The notes under the pieces: generated by a model
Databases searched by the model: none
What the model saw: only the letters and a program-made list of their open reading frames with translations
What the model was told of the DNA's origin: nothing
Translations under genes and position numbers: made by a program
Assembly: GCA_032158295.1 (NCBI GenBank)
Contig: CM063250.1
Location: forward strand, 131,501 to 195,500
Direction: 5' to 3'
Source of the DNA: Pycnopodia helianthoides
Lineage: Eukaryota; Echinodermata; Asteroidea; Forcipulatida; Asteriidae
Length of the DNA: 64,000 bases
Shown: positions 22,289 through 37,200 of the stretch, one piece after another
How positions within the stretch are numbered: position 1 is the first letter of the stretch
Layout of the letters: each line of letters begins with the position of its first letter

Positions 22289-25200
22289 ACTGGTACCCCC
22301 TTTTGTTGGTTGCTTTGTATTACTGGCTGGTACCCGGACTATTGCTCATGAGTTTGTTGCCGGTCGGCCACGGATATTTTGGGTAAGTTCTTTTAACCGC
22401 TCTGAATATCTTACCATAATCATTTTAAGGACATACCACGGAGGGTTTATAGCTTAATATTAACCACATTTGAAAATGTTGCCGAACATTTTTTTGTGCA
22501 TGGAATTTTTAAAGCATCGTGCAATTGAAAAATTGCTTTAATATGACCCAAATGGTGAGGTAAACAAGCCACTGAATTTGACAACCTTGCCGAGTGAAAA
22601 CTTTCTCATATTTATCTGGGAAAGCGAAAGGATGATACTCGTGGAGAAAATAAACAGATCAGTTAATTATGCTGTAGATGTCACCAATATGTAGTTATTT
22701 TTTAGGTGGATGTGAGCATCGAAACTAATTGACGTCACCAAAATATTTTCAAACTGAACACGAAAATGTCTCATTTGACCGAAGTCGGTTTAAACGTTGA
22801 GTGAAGTAGGCCTACATGCATATTGACAGTGTAGAAAGGTTCAACCCAATAGTGGTTTTGACACTGTAGTCAGTGTGTGTGTTAACTGAGCAAGGTGAAC
22901 TTAGCGTAGAATATGAACCTATGTTATTGCAGGACATAGATAAGGATGGCTGTAAAGTCACAAGGTTAGAAAGCGAGTTCTAGAAGGAGGGGGGAGGATC
23001 ATATAATTAGAAAAAACCACCAGGGGAATTACGACAGTATTTAATAATATGCCCAAGACGAACGAATGATTCGAAGTTTCCTGCAGTTTCTATCAGTGAA
23101 AGTGATCAATCTTATCTGTTGATATGTCATATTGGTTTGAGCACAGAGCTACTTGGTACGAATTAGACCAACTCAACCACTATTATCGTCGTCCAGACAC
23201 TGGATAAGGTAATTAAACATTTAACGTTAAAACTTAACTAGGATTTGTTACTCTATTGTGGGACAACAATGGTATCACCACACGACAAGCATTACGGGGT
23301 GAACTTTGAAGATCCTTCCCTTAGGCGGAGCCAGGACTCAGTCGATGGTGTGCAAGTTGTGTCAAGGGTAGGGGGAAGGTAGGGGGAATTGTTTTCAAAA
23401 TGAGGTTAATTAATGTTGATTGAGTAAAGATACACTATGTGCAAAACATCTCCATGGAAATGTTTATATATACCGGTAATACGAAATCATTTCTTTAAGT
23501 GACAGACACATAATTTATGTTACTGTATTATGGCTTTTCTTTCTTTTATTTTTTGTATAATCCCTGGATAATGTCCACATGTTCACAATGCTGTTTGATG
23601 TTGTTTAAAGTTTATCCAAATAATTTCCGGCGACTTCTTTAACATTTTGCAAGTAAATTGTCGTTATGCATCTGTTACAACAACCATCATGATTGTTCTT
23701 ACAGCTTGTGAAATTTTTATGAGTTTTACAAACTTGTAGAGCTCTGAAAAGTTCAATGACCATTGCATTTTTATTTTTCAAGAAATAAAATCACGAAGAC
23801 ACCTGAGTTGCATGCTTACTCTTGTTTCTGCATTCGACTGGGGTCGAAATGACAAAAAAGTGTCTCACGAAACAAACACATGTGACTGAAAGCCATTACA
23901 TTACCATACAGATGAAGCATTGAGGACAGGGTGAAGGGAGTTTAATGCTACCATACAATATATCTTGCCGTTCGTCATTCGTAATCATGACTGACTGCAT
24001 TTGTCATGACCTCACTAGGTCACTTCCGGGCCTCGTCTTCTTTGCATTAAGCCACTTGTGGTGTACAGAGGGGGATGGCCTAACCTACTTCAAGTTCACA
24101 TTTGTATGTGACTTTAATCAGGTCAATGAATATACGACACCAACTTTAAGTTTAAGGAGCAGTCATTGTGTGTTACCCGGTGTAGTGCTAGAGTTAGGCA
24201 ATGGTGATAATAGGTACCAACATATTTTGTAACTTCGGCGTTTTCAAGGTTGTGTGTCAAGGCACATTTTCAATTAAGGTTGCTGTACTATTATCAATGT
24301 TTCAAAACTGCAGTCAATGTAAAGACGCAGAACATACATTAGTTATTAAGGTTGACATAGCGTCTCAGTGTAATGTTACAAACAACTCGTGTTTTTTCAA
24401 GGCGTAAGTTTGCGAAGTATATGAACATTTCCACCGGTTTAGGAGTACCTTTAAGTTAGACTACATGAACGAGTCATGGACCGGCAACAATTGAAAAAAA
24501 ATGCTGCAATCAATTACGAATGAGAGAGAAACTAAGAGTACACTCGTCATAATCTTACTTGTTTGATGAAATCCACGAGGGTTTCAACTCCAAGACCCAC
24601 AATCACCCGGATGTACATTCATTGCCGAGCCGTGTTGTAGCCAGCCAATTCTGGGGTAGCCCGGCCAAGCGACTCCAGCATGCATCACTTCCGGGGATTG
24701 GTAAAGATGCCTGACAGTCGGGACGTTTTACGCGGGAGAAAATGACTCAGCTTACGGTGAGGTGAGACACGGCGGCCCGCTGCAAGTACTTCTGGTGAAG
24801 TGGGACTTAGCATGGACTTAGTAAACGATGAACAACAAACATTTGTACCGTAAAGACAGTTCACGGGAGTTTAAATGAAGCACTGAAAACCACACGGGAC
24901 ATTTGAAGGTTTAACTAAGTTGCCACAACCCGTCATTGGGATTCTTATGGCGTGTTTGGTTTCAGACAAAAACAGTGTTTCGATGGTATGCAACCATTGG
25001 GTTGGAATGTGGCACAAAAGCAAACCTTCCGAAAATACCGGTTACACATCTGAACATGCGTGTATGAAACCCTTCTTCTTGTTATGTAACAGCAACGGTG
25101 CATAGGCTATATTGTGAAAACATGGTGCAACGCCATTATGTTGAATAAATTCCTAAGATTCTTTGTACTTTGGAGATGGTTCTATCCAACCGAGTTCAAA

Positions 25201-28200
25201 TTTCTATGAACTCCAATGTAATAACAATCACAAGAAGATTAAAAAGACTCCGCAAAGTAGCATATATCTTTAAAACAAATAATTATGTTTCACTCTCCTG
25301 TTAAATTTGAAACGAAATGAACATTTGCGGGATTCAGGAAGCTCACACTGTTTTAACTACCCATTGTTTAAATGTAAAACAAAGAGAGAAGAAAACAGCA
25401 ACAAGCAACAATTAAAGTGTATTCAATACTCTGTGTCGAAACAATTCATTAGCGATCTATTGTTTTACAAATAATTAATGTTTTACGACTGCAATGGTGA
25501 GATCTTTTTAATGATTTGAAAGTTGGAATGTTCCATTCCACGAGGCCAAGTTCCGTCCAACGAATACAAATATTCTCACTGCACGAATGCAAAGCATTTA
25601 TTTTTAAATATTTTTTATAACATCCAAGTAGATTGCTGTCATTTTGATTGGAAGATAAAACTGTAAGAAGAAGCATCTGGCATCCACTACGACGGCGTTT
25701 TCTACAGGCGTGTGTTACGCATGATAGGCTAGCGTGTGCAATAGGCACAATAGGATGGAAATGAAATTGCACGGTATGACTTGTCTGTTTGTTGAACATT
25801 ATAAATTGTTGACAAAATCATAATACATGAGAGTTCACAATGATTTTGAAACAATTGGTTGCCATTTTTTCTAAACTGGCTGTAATGTACCTGTTTATTA
25901 CCAGACAGCTACTATTTTGATTATATAAACCAATAGGATTGATTAAAGCTCAATAGTTTTTCATCTAAAGAATGGTGAAGTTGTCTGCAAGAATAAGACT
26001 TTCAAACAAAGTTGAACGTTTGTGCTCATTCCAAAACAGACTTACCTCGCCCAGAAGGCTTCTCGTTGGTAACCTACCACCTGACTGCAAGAGCCCTTAT
26101 CTTACCAAGAGACAAAGGAAGATGTGTACCAGGGATTCTGGGATGCCCGATGTCCTGAGGCAGGCCCTGGATCTCAGCATCTTCGAGTGTCAAGACAGAT
26201 TTCGGAACGAGAGGTGGAACTGCAGCGTGCACAACACTGCGCACAGGGTCAATCTTCTCAAAAAAGGTAAGTGAAATAATGATACTGACACTTTGCTTTT
26301 TCTGTTCTTCAATTCGAATCAATGGCCCTTTTCGAATTCACGGCTTCGGCTCAAAAATTGGCTCAGGCTAGCTTGGCTCCCTCAATTATTTTAACTTAAC
26401 GCATACTTAGCGGTCAGGGTTTTAGACAAGAAAACTGGAACTGAAGCCGAATCCGGAGCCGAAGCCGTGGATTCGAAAAGGGCCTAAGTAACAACATCGA
26501 GGCTTGGATCGAGAATAGCCTGGTACCTTTCCTGGCTCATTAGCACTTAACATTAACACTCAAATTGAACTAGACAACAAAACTCGCAGGGTTCAAAAAA
26601 TCTTTATGTGCTCTCACTCATTTTTGAAGTACAAATGCCTGTATCGCAAAGCTTGTTACTTTCTTTGTGATGAGGAAAGGCAATATTGGTACATGGGACA
26701 GTACCGACGGGCTAAATTCCTACAGCTGTTCGGCAGCAACTGCTGCTTTGTATAAAATCAATTTGCTAAGCAAACGCTAGAAGGGAACCAGTGGCAACCA
26801 ATGTACATCACACTGTGCCATAAAACTGTTTTGGTTTAGCAAGATTTTTCTATGCTTAGCAAGTTTTTGTCCTTAACTAACTCTTTGAAAAGGGGCCAAG
26901 TTATGGACTAAGCGAAGGGGTTACGTTTCACCTGCACTGGGTTCATCACAATGTAGGCCGACTGTCTTATTGAGAATGTTCCAGGGTAAGGTTCCACAGA
27001 GACCACAATAAAAAAAGTATATTATCTCGTATAGTGTGATCAAGCAATAGTCATGAATCATTGTCTTTGTCATGTATCCCGTTTTCTATCAATCATGTAT
27101 ACTGATTCTCTTTATACTTCCCAAATGGGTCAGAATAATTTCCCTCCCAGCCTCGGTTTGATTACATCACTCATGAATCATTACAACAAACATCGTGTGC
27201 ATTTCTTTTTTGCACTCGACTTGCATTGGTTGCGCTGTAAGTAAATCCAAGGTAAATTAACAAGTGAAAAATGTATAATTATACAAGTCGGTGCATTTCT
27301 ACAGCGTTCTTCCTTAACAGTAGTCCGATGGCCAAATGCTAGTTTAAAAACCTCGGGAGCAGTCAACATTAACTCCGAGTATCGTCTCCAATGATAATGG
27401 GCTACATAGTAATGACAAGTAAAGTCACTGGAATTAAATAATCTGACACCTTCGGCACGTATAGTGGCCATCTATAAGGTAATTTACAGTAATGCTTTCT
27501 TGTGATACCTTATCAGACCGTTTATAAGGTCTTGTCTTATACAGACCTGCTTCTATGAAATACTGTTGCGGTTATGTGGTTCTGTGGCTATAAGAAAGCG
27601 TGACTCTTAAGTGAGCTCGTTGGTTCATGACCGTCAAGGTCAAAGACTAAAGTAGGGCATGTCTTTTTTTGTAAGTTTATTTGACCTTTCTTTTGATAAC
27701 GACTTGTTAGTAATGTAAATACGCATATGACTAAAAACGTTTTGAAATACTGGGCATAATAGATGTTCAGCGAAGGAGAATAATAAACACAAAACCCAGA
27801 CACCAACCCAAGAAACGCAGGACCAACACTCCCGCCATTTCACCCTTTGGCATATTTCCTTTAAAAAACCCAGAACATTCAGCAGATTTTCTTTGCTACG
27901 CGAGAAAATTAGCAGGACACCAGTCACAATGCCAGCACTCTCGCATGCATCTAGTGAAGCTAGATTTTTCTGTGTTTAGTAAAGTTTGTGGTTACCAGTT
28001 TTATAAAATTGAAACCTGGGCCTATAAATCGCATTTTTGTATTTATTTCTTCTGCTAAGGAAATAATATGTGTGTGCTTGCTGCAGCTTTATGTGTCCTG
28101 ATGTAACCCTTGTGTTCAACTGTGAATCGTATTTAGCTTTATTTTGGAGTATAAGAACACCTTTCCTAACTTTAAAAGCCAATGTGTTGAACCAATTCAA

Positions 28201-31200
28201 CTGACGTCATCTTCTACGATAAATCTAGAAGTCAGATGTCCCAGTGTGTTTTGATATAGTGTACATTTTAGGGGACGCTTGCCTGGTTGGGGGGCGGGGG
28301 AGACCACACAATGTATTTAATACATGAAGTTTGACTCCCAAAATGGCAGACCACTGGCACAGTGCAGCCGCGTGTCAGTGCAAGGGGTTTATTCTTCGAT
28401 TTTAACCGACTTATTTTGCGGATACAGTAATAATCTAAAACCTATCCTTTAAAAGAACGTTTCACAACGTCATCTGCCATTAGTCCCTACGCTCTGAGTG
28501 ATACATACATGTAACTGTTTCCTCTCTAGGATTCGACACAATGTGAAAACAACGTCTTGAGATCAGAGTTGAACTGATCCACAGTTTGCCTCATGGTCTA
28601 CAAACAAGACACGTGTGGTTCCAATGAATAGTTAGCCTGTAGAGAATGATCTTTCAAAATGATGGAGTGTATGTAACCTTTGAAATGAACACACGGATCG
28701 TTCATCGGTGGAGATCTCTTGCAGGTTGCTCCCCATGGCAGCTGAAAAACAAAGAATGTTACTATTTTAGAGACAGACGTGGGAATGTCGTCTGCCGACA
28801 TATTGAACTTGAGTCTCGAATACCCAAGGTTAGGCTATCTTTGATCTTTTACAAATTATCTGCCCACATAATCTATTACAGATAACTAGCGGAGATCAAT
28901 GAAATGAGCAGACTGTTTTTCATTTTTCAGTGTTTTTCGGTAAATTAAGTGGTTTACGCTAATGGCTGCAGCTACTGGCTTTAATCACAAGGCATAGTCA
29001 GCTATGTAGCAGAAGTGGTAACGGAGTCGTAAAAGACATGATCCCAACTTCACACTCCTTGTTTATATAATTAGGTTAGGACTACAAATGCTGTGTAAAA
29101 AAAGGGTCCGGTTTGGATCGAAAGCTTAGGCCATGCATCTCCCCTACTAGTTTTATATATACGCCTTCATTATTTCCAAAGCCAGAAAAAAGTGGTCGGC
29201 GAGGTGGAAAGGCAAGTACTTCGTCCACCATTTTTTCGTTTCCTAAGAACAGTATAAAATAAAAGGTTCAAGCTTACGATAACATTCTAAACATTCTAAA
29301 AGAATTCAGAGTTCTCAGCACTAAACGCATGTTTCTACGTGTGATGCATTTAGTGCGAGTATACCGCATTTTTTCAAAATGGCTTTTCCATGGCAAACGC
29401 TTGGTGGCGCATTGAACTGTGTATTTGAAAATTCTTGGATTCGTTACAAGCTTGTTGCACCAAGCTGTAATGCTATTAAACAAAATGAACTCATCGGCAT
29501 GTTTCAATGTTCATAAACTTTACTTCAGACTTTCAAATATCATCCTGTTCTGTCAATTAAACACCTGTTGTCTCTCCTCAGAGTTGTGGAGAAGATTGAG
29601 TTTTTAGCACCCTGGTAATTCGTGGAAATAGCAGATCAATATACTCTTTATGTGTTTATATACGGAACTTACGAATAGAACATCATCAAAAAGATGCACT
29701 ACCAATAAAACCCAAAACGGAATGATTGCGGAGAGAATTGATGTCATCTTGTATAATGTCGACTGCCATCGTAACATTTGCCAACTCGTACTCCAAAGAG
29801 TTCCTACTATTGACAACTCGTACCCTTTTAGAACTCGCACTCTCACCAATACAAATGAGGTGACCGCAGCTATGGCTATGGCTATGGATATGGCTATGTT
29901 TATTGCTATGGCTGTGGCTATAGCTATGGCAGTTGGCTGTAGATCGGTATATAAATGAAATCCAGGCATTGACAATTTAAAGTGATCTCTCCATAACCAC
30001 AGCCAATATAGGAAGCGGCTTAACTTCCATCTCCAATGTCAATGACCAGCTTCGATATCCCCACCCTATCTTTTTTAAAGTACATTTTTCATGAAGTTTG
30101 ATTTTAATTTTCTTGATTGTATCTTTGAGGATAGTAACCTCGTTCCAAAGGTGTCTACGGAGGTAATAGTCTGGAGGGAAGGAAGCTCTACATTTATCAC
30201 TTTGCTATTGTATGGCCTCAAGGGAGGTAGGGTTCCAGACAGATTTAATACTCATGAGTAACTTCATGTTGAACTGATTATCTACCAGGTTCAGATTAAA
30301 CTAGGGAACTCTACAGCAGCGACTGAGTTTGAATTGTACCCGATAACGTTTCGTCAATAGGAACAAAACCACTTTGATTGTACAAAAGTATATGACATTT
30401 TTAAAGTAATGGCCTAACTAAGTCTTTTCTTGGTTTCACTTAAGAACATTATGGTAATCTGACAAAAATATGGATTTGCATGTTTCTTATTAATTTCATC
30501 TCCGAATTATAAAACAAATATTCAAGCGGCCGCACAAGCTTTTACCCACTCTTTGCAAAATGCATCGCATTTAATAAGAAGCTTTAATGCAAAGTAAGGT
30601 CACAGTGTGTATCACTGCATTTCATTCCTTTCTAGTGATTACTGGGCATGAACACAAAGAAGGAATGGGGAGAATACTCAACCGGTAACCTGGAGCCCAC
30701 CCACCCTACCCCAAGGTGCCTTGCCGTGAACAATATTGCTCCTGCACACTTTCTCATACTGTGCTCATAGTCCATAGTTCCGTTAATGCACTGTATATTT
30801 CCACTGTCATAACACTGTAATAATGATCTGGTTTGCCCTTGACGTTTTCCGTGACTGGCCAGCAGGACCAGTTAGCTTGTCATTTCTCTACCGGTCACCT
30901 TTTTTTTGTTTACATGTTATGTGTATATTTCATATAATATGAATGGTTTTCAACATCAAACTAGGCAGTATAGAACAAGCTTTCCAAAATATTGACTAAC
31001 GGTCTCTTTAATCTTCGATGAACCAATCTTCCTCATTCTTTTGTCGAATGATTTAGCATAATATCCAAATTATGTTCAACACGTTGTATGTTCTACAAGT
31101 ACAAGTGATGTGTATGCGTTAGCACTAGTGGAACAAGTTTAGCGAGGGGTATGGTACATGATGTGATGGGGACGACTGGAGGCATGTGTTCTACTTCTTC

Positions 31201-34200
31201 CAATACGCAATTAAGTTGACACGCTACCGGTGCTTCGATGCACGCATCGACTTCCCATTTACCCTTAAAGTGAGGTTAAACTTCTGCATTGGTGACTTGG
31301 GTGAATGGGTTTCAAAACATGCCCCTCTAATTAAATAGTGAACAATCAAACTGTGAAAACATAAGCACTTTCTCCTATTACAATTCGACGTTTAACAGAG
31401 ATTTAAATCTATTCGTTCCAAATGGGGAGGGGGTATATATATATAGGAAAGAGGAAAGAAGGCCAAGGTTGGTAGACTGATTTTAATGCACATACGTTTC
31501 AGTAATTTCTTTGCTGCCATAAGTTTGATCCGGAATATCCCCAGCTCCTAGCGACTTTAAACTAAACAGCACAATATTTTGAAGTAAACAGTTACCTTTG
31601 CGGTATCATAATAAACGTAAATGTCTACATTAATAATGCAAACAAAAATAACTGAATTGAGTGGTTAGAAATGTGAACAAAAAATTTATGAAAGTACCAC
31701 TAATTTAATAAGCTCTTTCAATCCGTTAAATCTTGATCGAAATATTCGGTCCGCATCTACTGATAGTGTTCTTGTTATATTTCCCTTCCGGCCTTCCGCA
31801 AAAAACTTAATTGGTCCCCGCTGAAAACCTTGATTGCCGCTTGACATGACATAAATCTTCCCGGTATCTTTTATGGATCACTGAGTCTTAACGGAGACTG
31901 TGCAGCCTCGTTCAATAAGACTACGAAATCGTCTCAAGACGAACTTCAAGTTGAGCGTGATGAACATTAACTGTTTTAATTTCACACACAAATTATAGTT
32001 GAACTTAGATATGAGGTTAGCACTTTCTGGACTGTTGTGACTCTATTGTTTGAAGATTTGATATTCAATATATTTTGATTCCTTTATATCATGAAAGTGT
32101 GCGAAAATGAAAAATGTTAATAGATTTGAATTCCTTCCCGTTGGCAGTTCCCTGCAATGACCCAATACGCAAATAAAATACTAAGTCACAAAACCAACAT
32201 AATTGCACGATGTGATGATGTAAGGGATTAAGCAGTCTTATGCAGAACTATTGTCCCTGCTAAACAGAAACAGAAGCCGTAGAGGGAGAAATATTCTTCA
32301 AAATAGATCCCTTTAACTGCAAAGTTGTTATTGCGAGTTGTAAATATCTTTGATAAATCTGCAAAATTAGTTTTATAAAGGATGTTTGTTTTTCTTCTGG
32401 AGAAACATCACATCTCTGGATATTTATATCAAATTTACGATGGATTGCCGAGGTATGATCAAACATCCAATTACGCGTTTACGACATGTCCTCAGAACTA
32501 TGGAGAAGGTAATGTTTCACATTATATGAGCAACATGGTAGGCAAGAAGAATTCTTTGACAAAGTTGTCAGCATTTTCTATATTTCAGTGATAAAATGAT
32601 CGATAAATAATTAATAGACGAACGAACGATTAATTAATAACTTTGAAACATCAGTTTTCAACCTGTTGTTTGTAGTTTAGAACTTGAGATATTAGAACAT
32701 CAAATTTAATCTTTTAAAATAAATATATGAAATTTTGAATTTGTTCATGGACAACTTTTTCTTTAAGACGTGACAGAAAAGCTTGAAGACATTTTAGAGG
32801 TTGGTTGCATGGATTGTTATTGAAAACTAGAGATACAAATATTCCTCCCAAACCAATGATGTATTTGTTCAAATTTAGTATAGCTGGTTTTTAAAGAGTA
32901 ATTACGAGCAACATACATGGTATATATATGTACATCAGTTTGAATTTTTCTTGTCAGTGCACGTTTGAGTTCTTATTTTTCATGATTCACTTAGTGTGAA
33001 TTGTCATTATCTCGTCCAAGCAGCCGGGCCTTGGGTATTAGCCAAAATGACGGGCCTGTTTAGACCTTGAACTTTCTAACCGGTTCCACCACAGTGACTT
33101 TACAAACACAGCCTATAAACCCCGGGAGGAATCGACTTCTGTATGGGGGGATTGGCTAAAATTACTTGATTTTTCTCGAAGACGAAGTACAGGATTGGTT
33201 TAGTTTCAATCTGAAAGCTCATTGTTTATAATTTTACATTTACATACCAACACTACACCCCCGTCCCCGGGGGGGGGGGGACTAGAAATATTTCTGTCTG
33301 CAATTACACTGTTAATCCTTAGATAGCGTGTGGTTTTTGTGGTTTTTTTTCTTCATTAAAACGGGATGACACAATTTGACGAACTGTTTTTTATTGAAAA
33401 CTGGAGGATGGAAATGAGTTTACATTTAAGTTGGTATTGCTCAATGTCGAGTGAAATCCAATTCGTGAATTAAGACGTTTATTTACATATGTTCCACGTG
33501 CAGAAAAATGTGTGTCTTTAGCTTCAAATATAATAGAAAAAAGGGAATTATTTATATATCTAGTGTGGGTAGATATAGTTTATAATGATATCATTGGTAA
33601 ACAACTTTATATCGGATAGTCTTTGTTGACGATGAACAAACTGGCGTTCCACCAACAAAGGAGAACAAAAACAAGGAATCTAGGCTAGTCACTAACGGTT
33701 TTGCTAAATGTTTACTTTTCTTGGTTGTACATATCATATGATATTTCTTTCAGGAGTCTGCAACGAAATGTCAACGTAACTTTGAGTGAATAAGAGGAAA
33801 GCAAATAATTCAGAAGAACAAATTCGGCTAATTATTTACTTTAGTAGACTTTCAAACGAAAGTGACTTGTGTTTGGTCTCGAACTACCTCGAGTTCAAAT
33901 CAATCTATAAAAAGGTTCAAACTTGTTATTTTGTTGTGACATCGCAATATTCGCATGAAAAGCATCACCATTAAAGCCACCGTACGAAGATTCCTATCAG
34001 TCTGTAAACGATACCCTTATCCAACCGACTATTTTTGTTTCCACTGAACTCACGAATTCACAGGGACCAAATTAAAAGCAGTCAAAAGGGAGTCACATAG
34101 GCTACGCAAAGATGTTGTTCAAAATCCACCTCCCTGGCTAGGCAAGTCGGAAGAACTTCGGTAAATATTTTTGGAATTGATTCTAAAATGTTTCTTCTCG

Positions 34201-37200
34201 GTTTCGAAAACAAGAAAATTCACAATCTCTTTCCTGGATCTTGTTTGTAAAGTAAGACGAATCGGAAGGGAGGGAGTTGCCAAGGGTTGATTGGGAATAT
34301 CACAGGCTGTCGTCTCAGTGACTGAATGATTGGATTTTGTTTTTGTTTTGGGTGTCGCTATTCTGACTGATTATCGCGGTCTGTTGATTGTCAGAGGCCA
34401 ACTTTCACCTGCAGGGGTAATTTTTGTTTTTCGGTGGTGAGACCCATATTTTTCAGGGAATTTCACATATTCTCTGTTGTTGTTTTTTGCGTGTAAATTT
34501 ATTCTAATCTTCAAATTTCGAGTATAACTGTTCAAACGTCATTGAAGAGGTAGTCTCTTTTTCTCTGTTAAAAACATTACTTCTTGTCTTTTCACGTTAT
34601 TATTTAATTAATGATAGGTCATGTAGTTTCGGTATCGAAAAACGGTGTAATTTAAAGTACATTTTAGAGTTTTTCGTTTTCGATTACTCCATTCCAAACA
34701 ATGTGTCGAAACAGAGGCTGGAAGGGCAGAGTCAGTCTGTCCCTTTCTGTAATTATATCTTAGACATAGAGCACCCCAACGCACGGCACTGTTAACTGTA
34801 TAATTTTACTTACAGCCCCATAATCACGCACATTACTGGGTGCCATAAGCGCGTTGATTTCTGTCGCAAAGCTATGAAATTGGACCCTGGCAGCTTTTCG
34901 TCAGTAATGTTCATCAAAACACAAACTACTTTTCTTCCCCCCCCCCTTTTTGTGGGGGGGGGGGGGCTACAGTCTCGCAAAACAGCAAAGCACAGGAAAA
35001 TACCTCGTGTTTTAAAGACTCTTGCGTGCTGAAAGACGGTCATAAAAATTGTCTCTTATTTTGTTTATCAAAATTTACCTAACCTATTTTGTCTCACTTT
35101 GTGACAACTGTTACACACAGACACTTCTCGTATTGCGTCCATGTTTATTTAGACAAATCCACACCATGATCAACGTGTAGATCAATCAAATCTAGCTTTA
35201 CGGCCCCTTCTCTATTTCCAACTTTTACTAACTCCAAGTTTCAACCACATCCATGACATTCTTCGAGCGGGGAAAAGTTAGACTGCACCGAAGTACTTGT
35301 TTATAATTTCCCGCCAAATTGTTGCGCTTGAGATGTGTGTCATCGGCTGGAAATCACGTTTATCTGCCGCGCCTGTCCAGCGGAGTCGCGCCAGATAAAT
35401 CAAGCAGTAATTTATCGTCAAGAGCTAGAACTATATGTTGTTATGAACATTCACAGAAACTTCGCTTTGCGTTTTTTAGCTGCACTAAAAAACAGTTGTT
35501 TTGTTTGTAGTGCTGTACGAAGAAGATCAAAAACGATGGAGCCGCCGCAGTCGTACCCAGTCAATAGGGGTGATATCTAAAGCTTGCAAAAATTATAGCT
35601 CCAAACCATAGTATTATTCGGATCACAAGAAAAAGGTCTATACATAGGCCTACATACCGCCTGAATGATCATCTTTTATCCCTATTATATAACAACTCGG
35701 CACTAGAAACCTATAACCCTAAGATCTGTAACCACAGTATACCAGATATGAAGTTCATTCATATAAGAGAGAGGATCTGCAGTTATTAAATGTGTCATTT
35801 ACATGGTGTGTTTTTAGGTCAAAATTGATCAAATGTGACTCGGTGCTGGGGCCGCGGCACAATCAGTTGTCATCTTGCGCTAACTTTTGAAGCCTTGTTT
35901 TCCCGTACATTGACACGCCTCTGTCCCTCTTTGTGGAACTATATTAGCCTATACATTTTGTAGAAATTGAAACTTTGCATGATGGGAAAAGAAGACTGAA
36001 TCTAAGGTCTTAATATTAAGCTATTATGAACTGTGGTGATTATGAAAAGAACCAGTGGTATTACAACTTGGCGTTTCCATCAGTATGCTCTGATCATCTT
36101 CAGGAGATTATACTACTACAATTTTACATTGCACTGTTGTACAACAAACGTACTCTAAGCTGGACATGTGCGCCTATTCTGGGACCAGCCCAACGAAGTA
36201 AAGCGGGTTTATCTACCGACTGCAGCCAACAAATAATGAAAATTAAAATATCCTTTTGACATCACGAAATATTCATCTGTTTTATGTGTTGATTGAGCCA
36301 CATTCTTAAGATATTTGTTTCCTGACACGTTTGAGCGTTATGCGTCCTCCAACACCCGGTCAGCTGTAAATCAAAATGGCGTCCGAACAAGGATTGTTAA
36401 TTATGCCCATGTTGTCTGCTGATAGGAAGTCACGACCTCTTGTTTGACCCAATCACACTTCCACCTGACAAGGAGTGCATAAAACATGTTATTATTGTTA
36501 TGGTTTTACACTTTTTGAGGGTGCATGTTTGCGAAATAGTATCCAAACTGTGTCACCAACGTTACTCGTGATCTACCCTATCTTTATTTAAACGTTCCGG
36601 CAATTATAACCCACAATGCACTTTGTCTTGAGTTCAGAAGTTTTGCAAGCATTATGTCTATTAATTAATGTTGTATGGGTCTTTTAACAATTTTAAATAC
36701 ACCTTAGTGTTGTTATATTATAGTGTATGAAGTTGGAGACATGTCATGGTCTTTGAAAGATGATAGTTTCAGATTTGTATTGTTGATTTGGTCCCCACAT
36801 TGACATCAGTTTGATTAAAAACAAAACTTGTTATGGATAAAAAGTTGCGAAGCACAGAAAAGTCCTGCCCGACAAGAATGACTAACCAGCCGAAACACCA
36901 TAATGTATACACTGTGGTTGAGACTGGTTCCCCGCTATATTTTGCTTAGCCAACTAACCCTATGAATCACTAGTTCTTTTTCTGCTTAACTGTCGGTACT
37001 AGTGTACACTGAATCTTGCAGCGGTGGTCTCCCATCGATACAGCAGTTGGACACGGCTGTTTCACCGGGCAAGACATAAAAGTCATAATGCGTTAAATCA
37101 TAGGCCAAATTTACTACGCGATGTTCTATCATAAAATAAGGTCTGCGGCTTTAATGAGAGCCGCTCTCAAAAGACTGTGGGAGACGGCAAGACGTCGAGT

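Noticed and set aside
25972..26039. Extension of Wnt9 exon 2 upstream to an ATG at 25972 as an alternative first exon
   Set aside because: The residues do not resemble a signal peptide, and a CAG acceptor at 26039 gives the exact phase and the Y-F-G-L-T junction expected for Wnt9. An alternative transcript cannot be fully excluded.
28646..28885. Possible cassette exon in Wnt9 intron 2
   Set aside because: An open frame exists, but no acceptor and donor with matching phase and no similarity to Wnt sequence was seen.
29604..29975. Ala/Ile- and Met-rich frames on both strands
   Set aside because: Produced by the TATGGC hexamer tract, which stays open in several frames.
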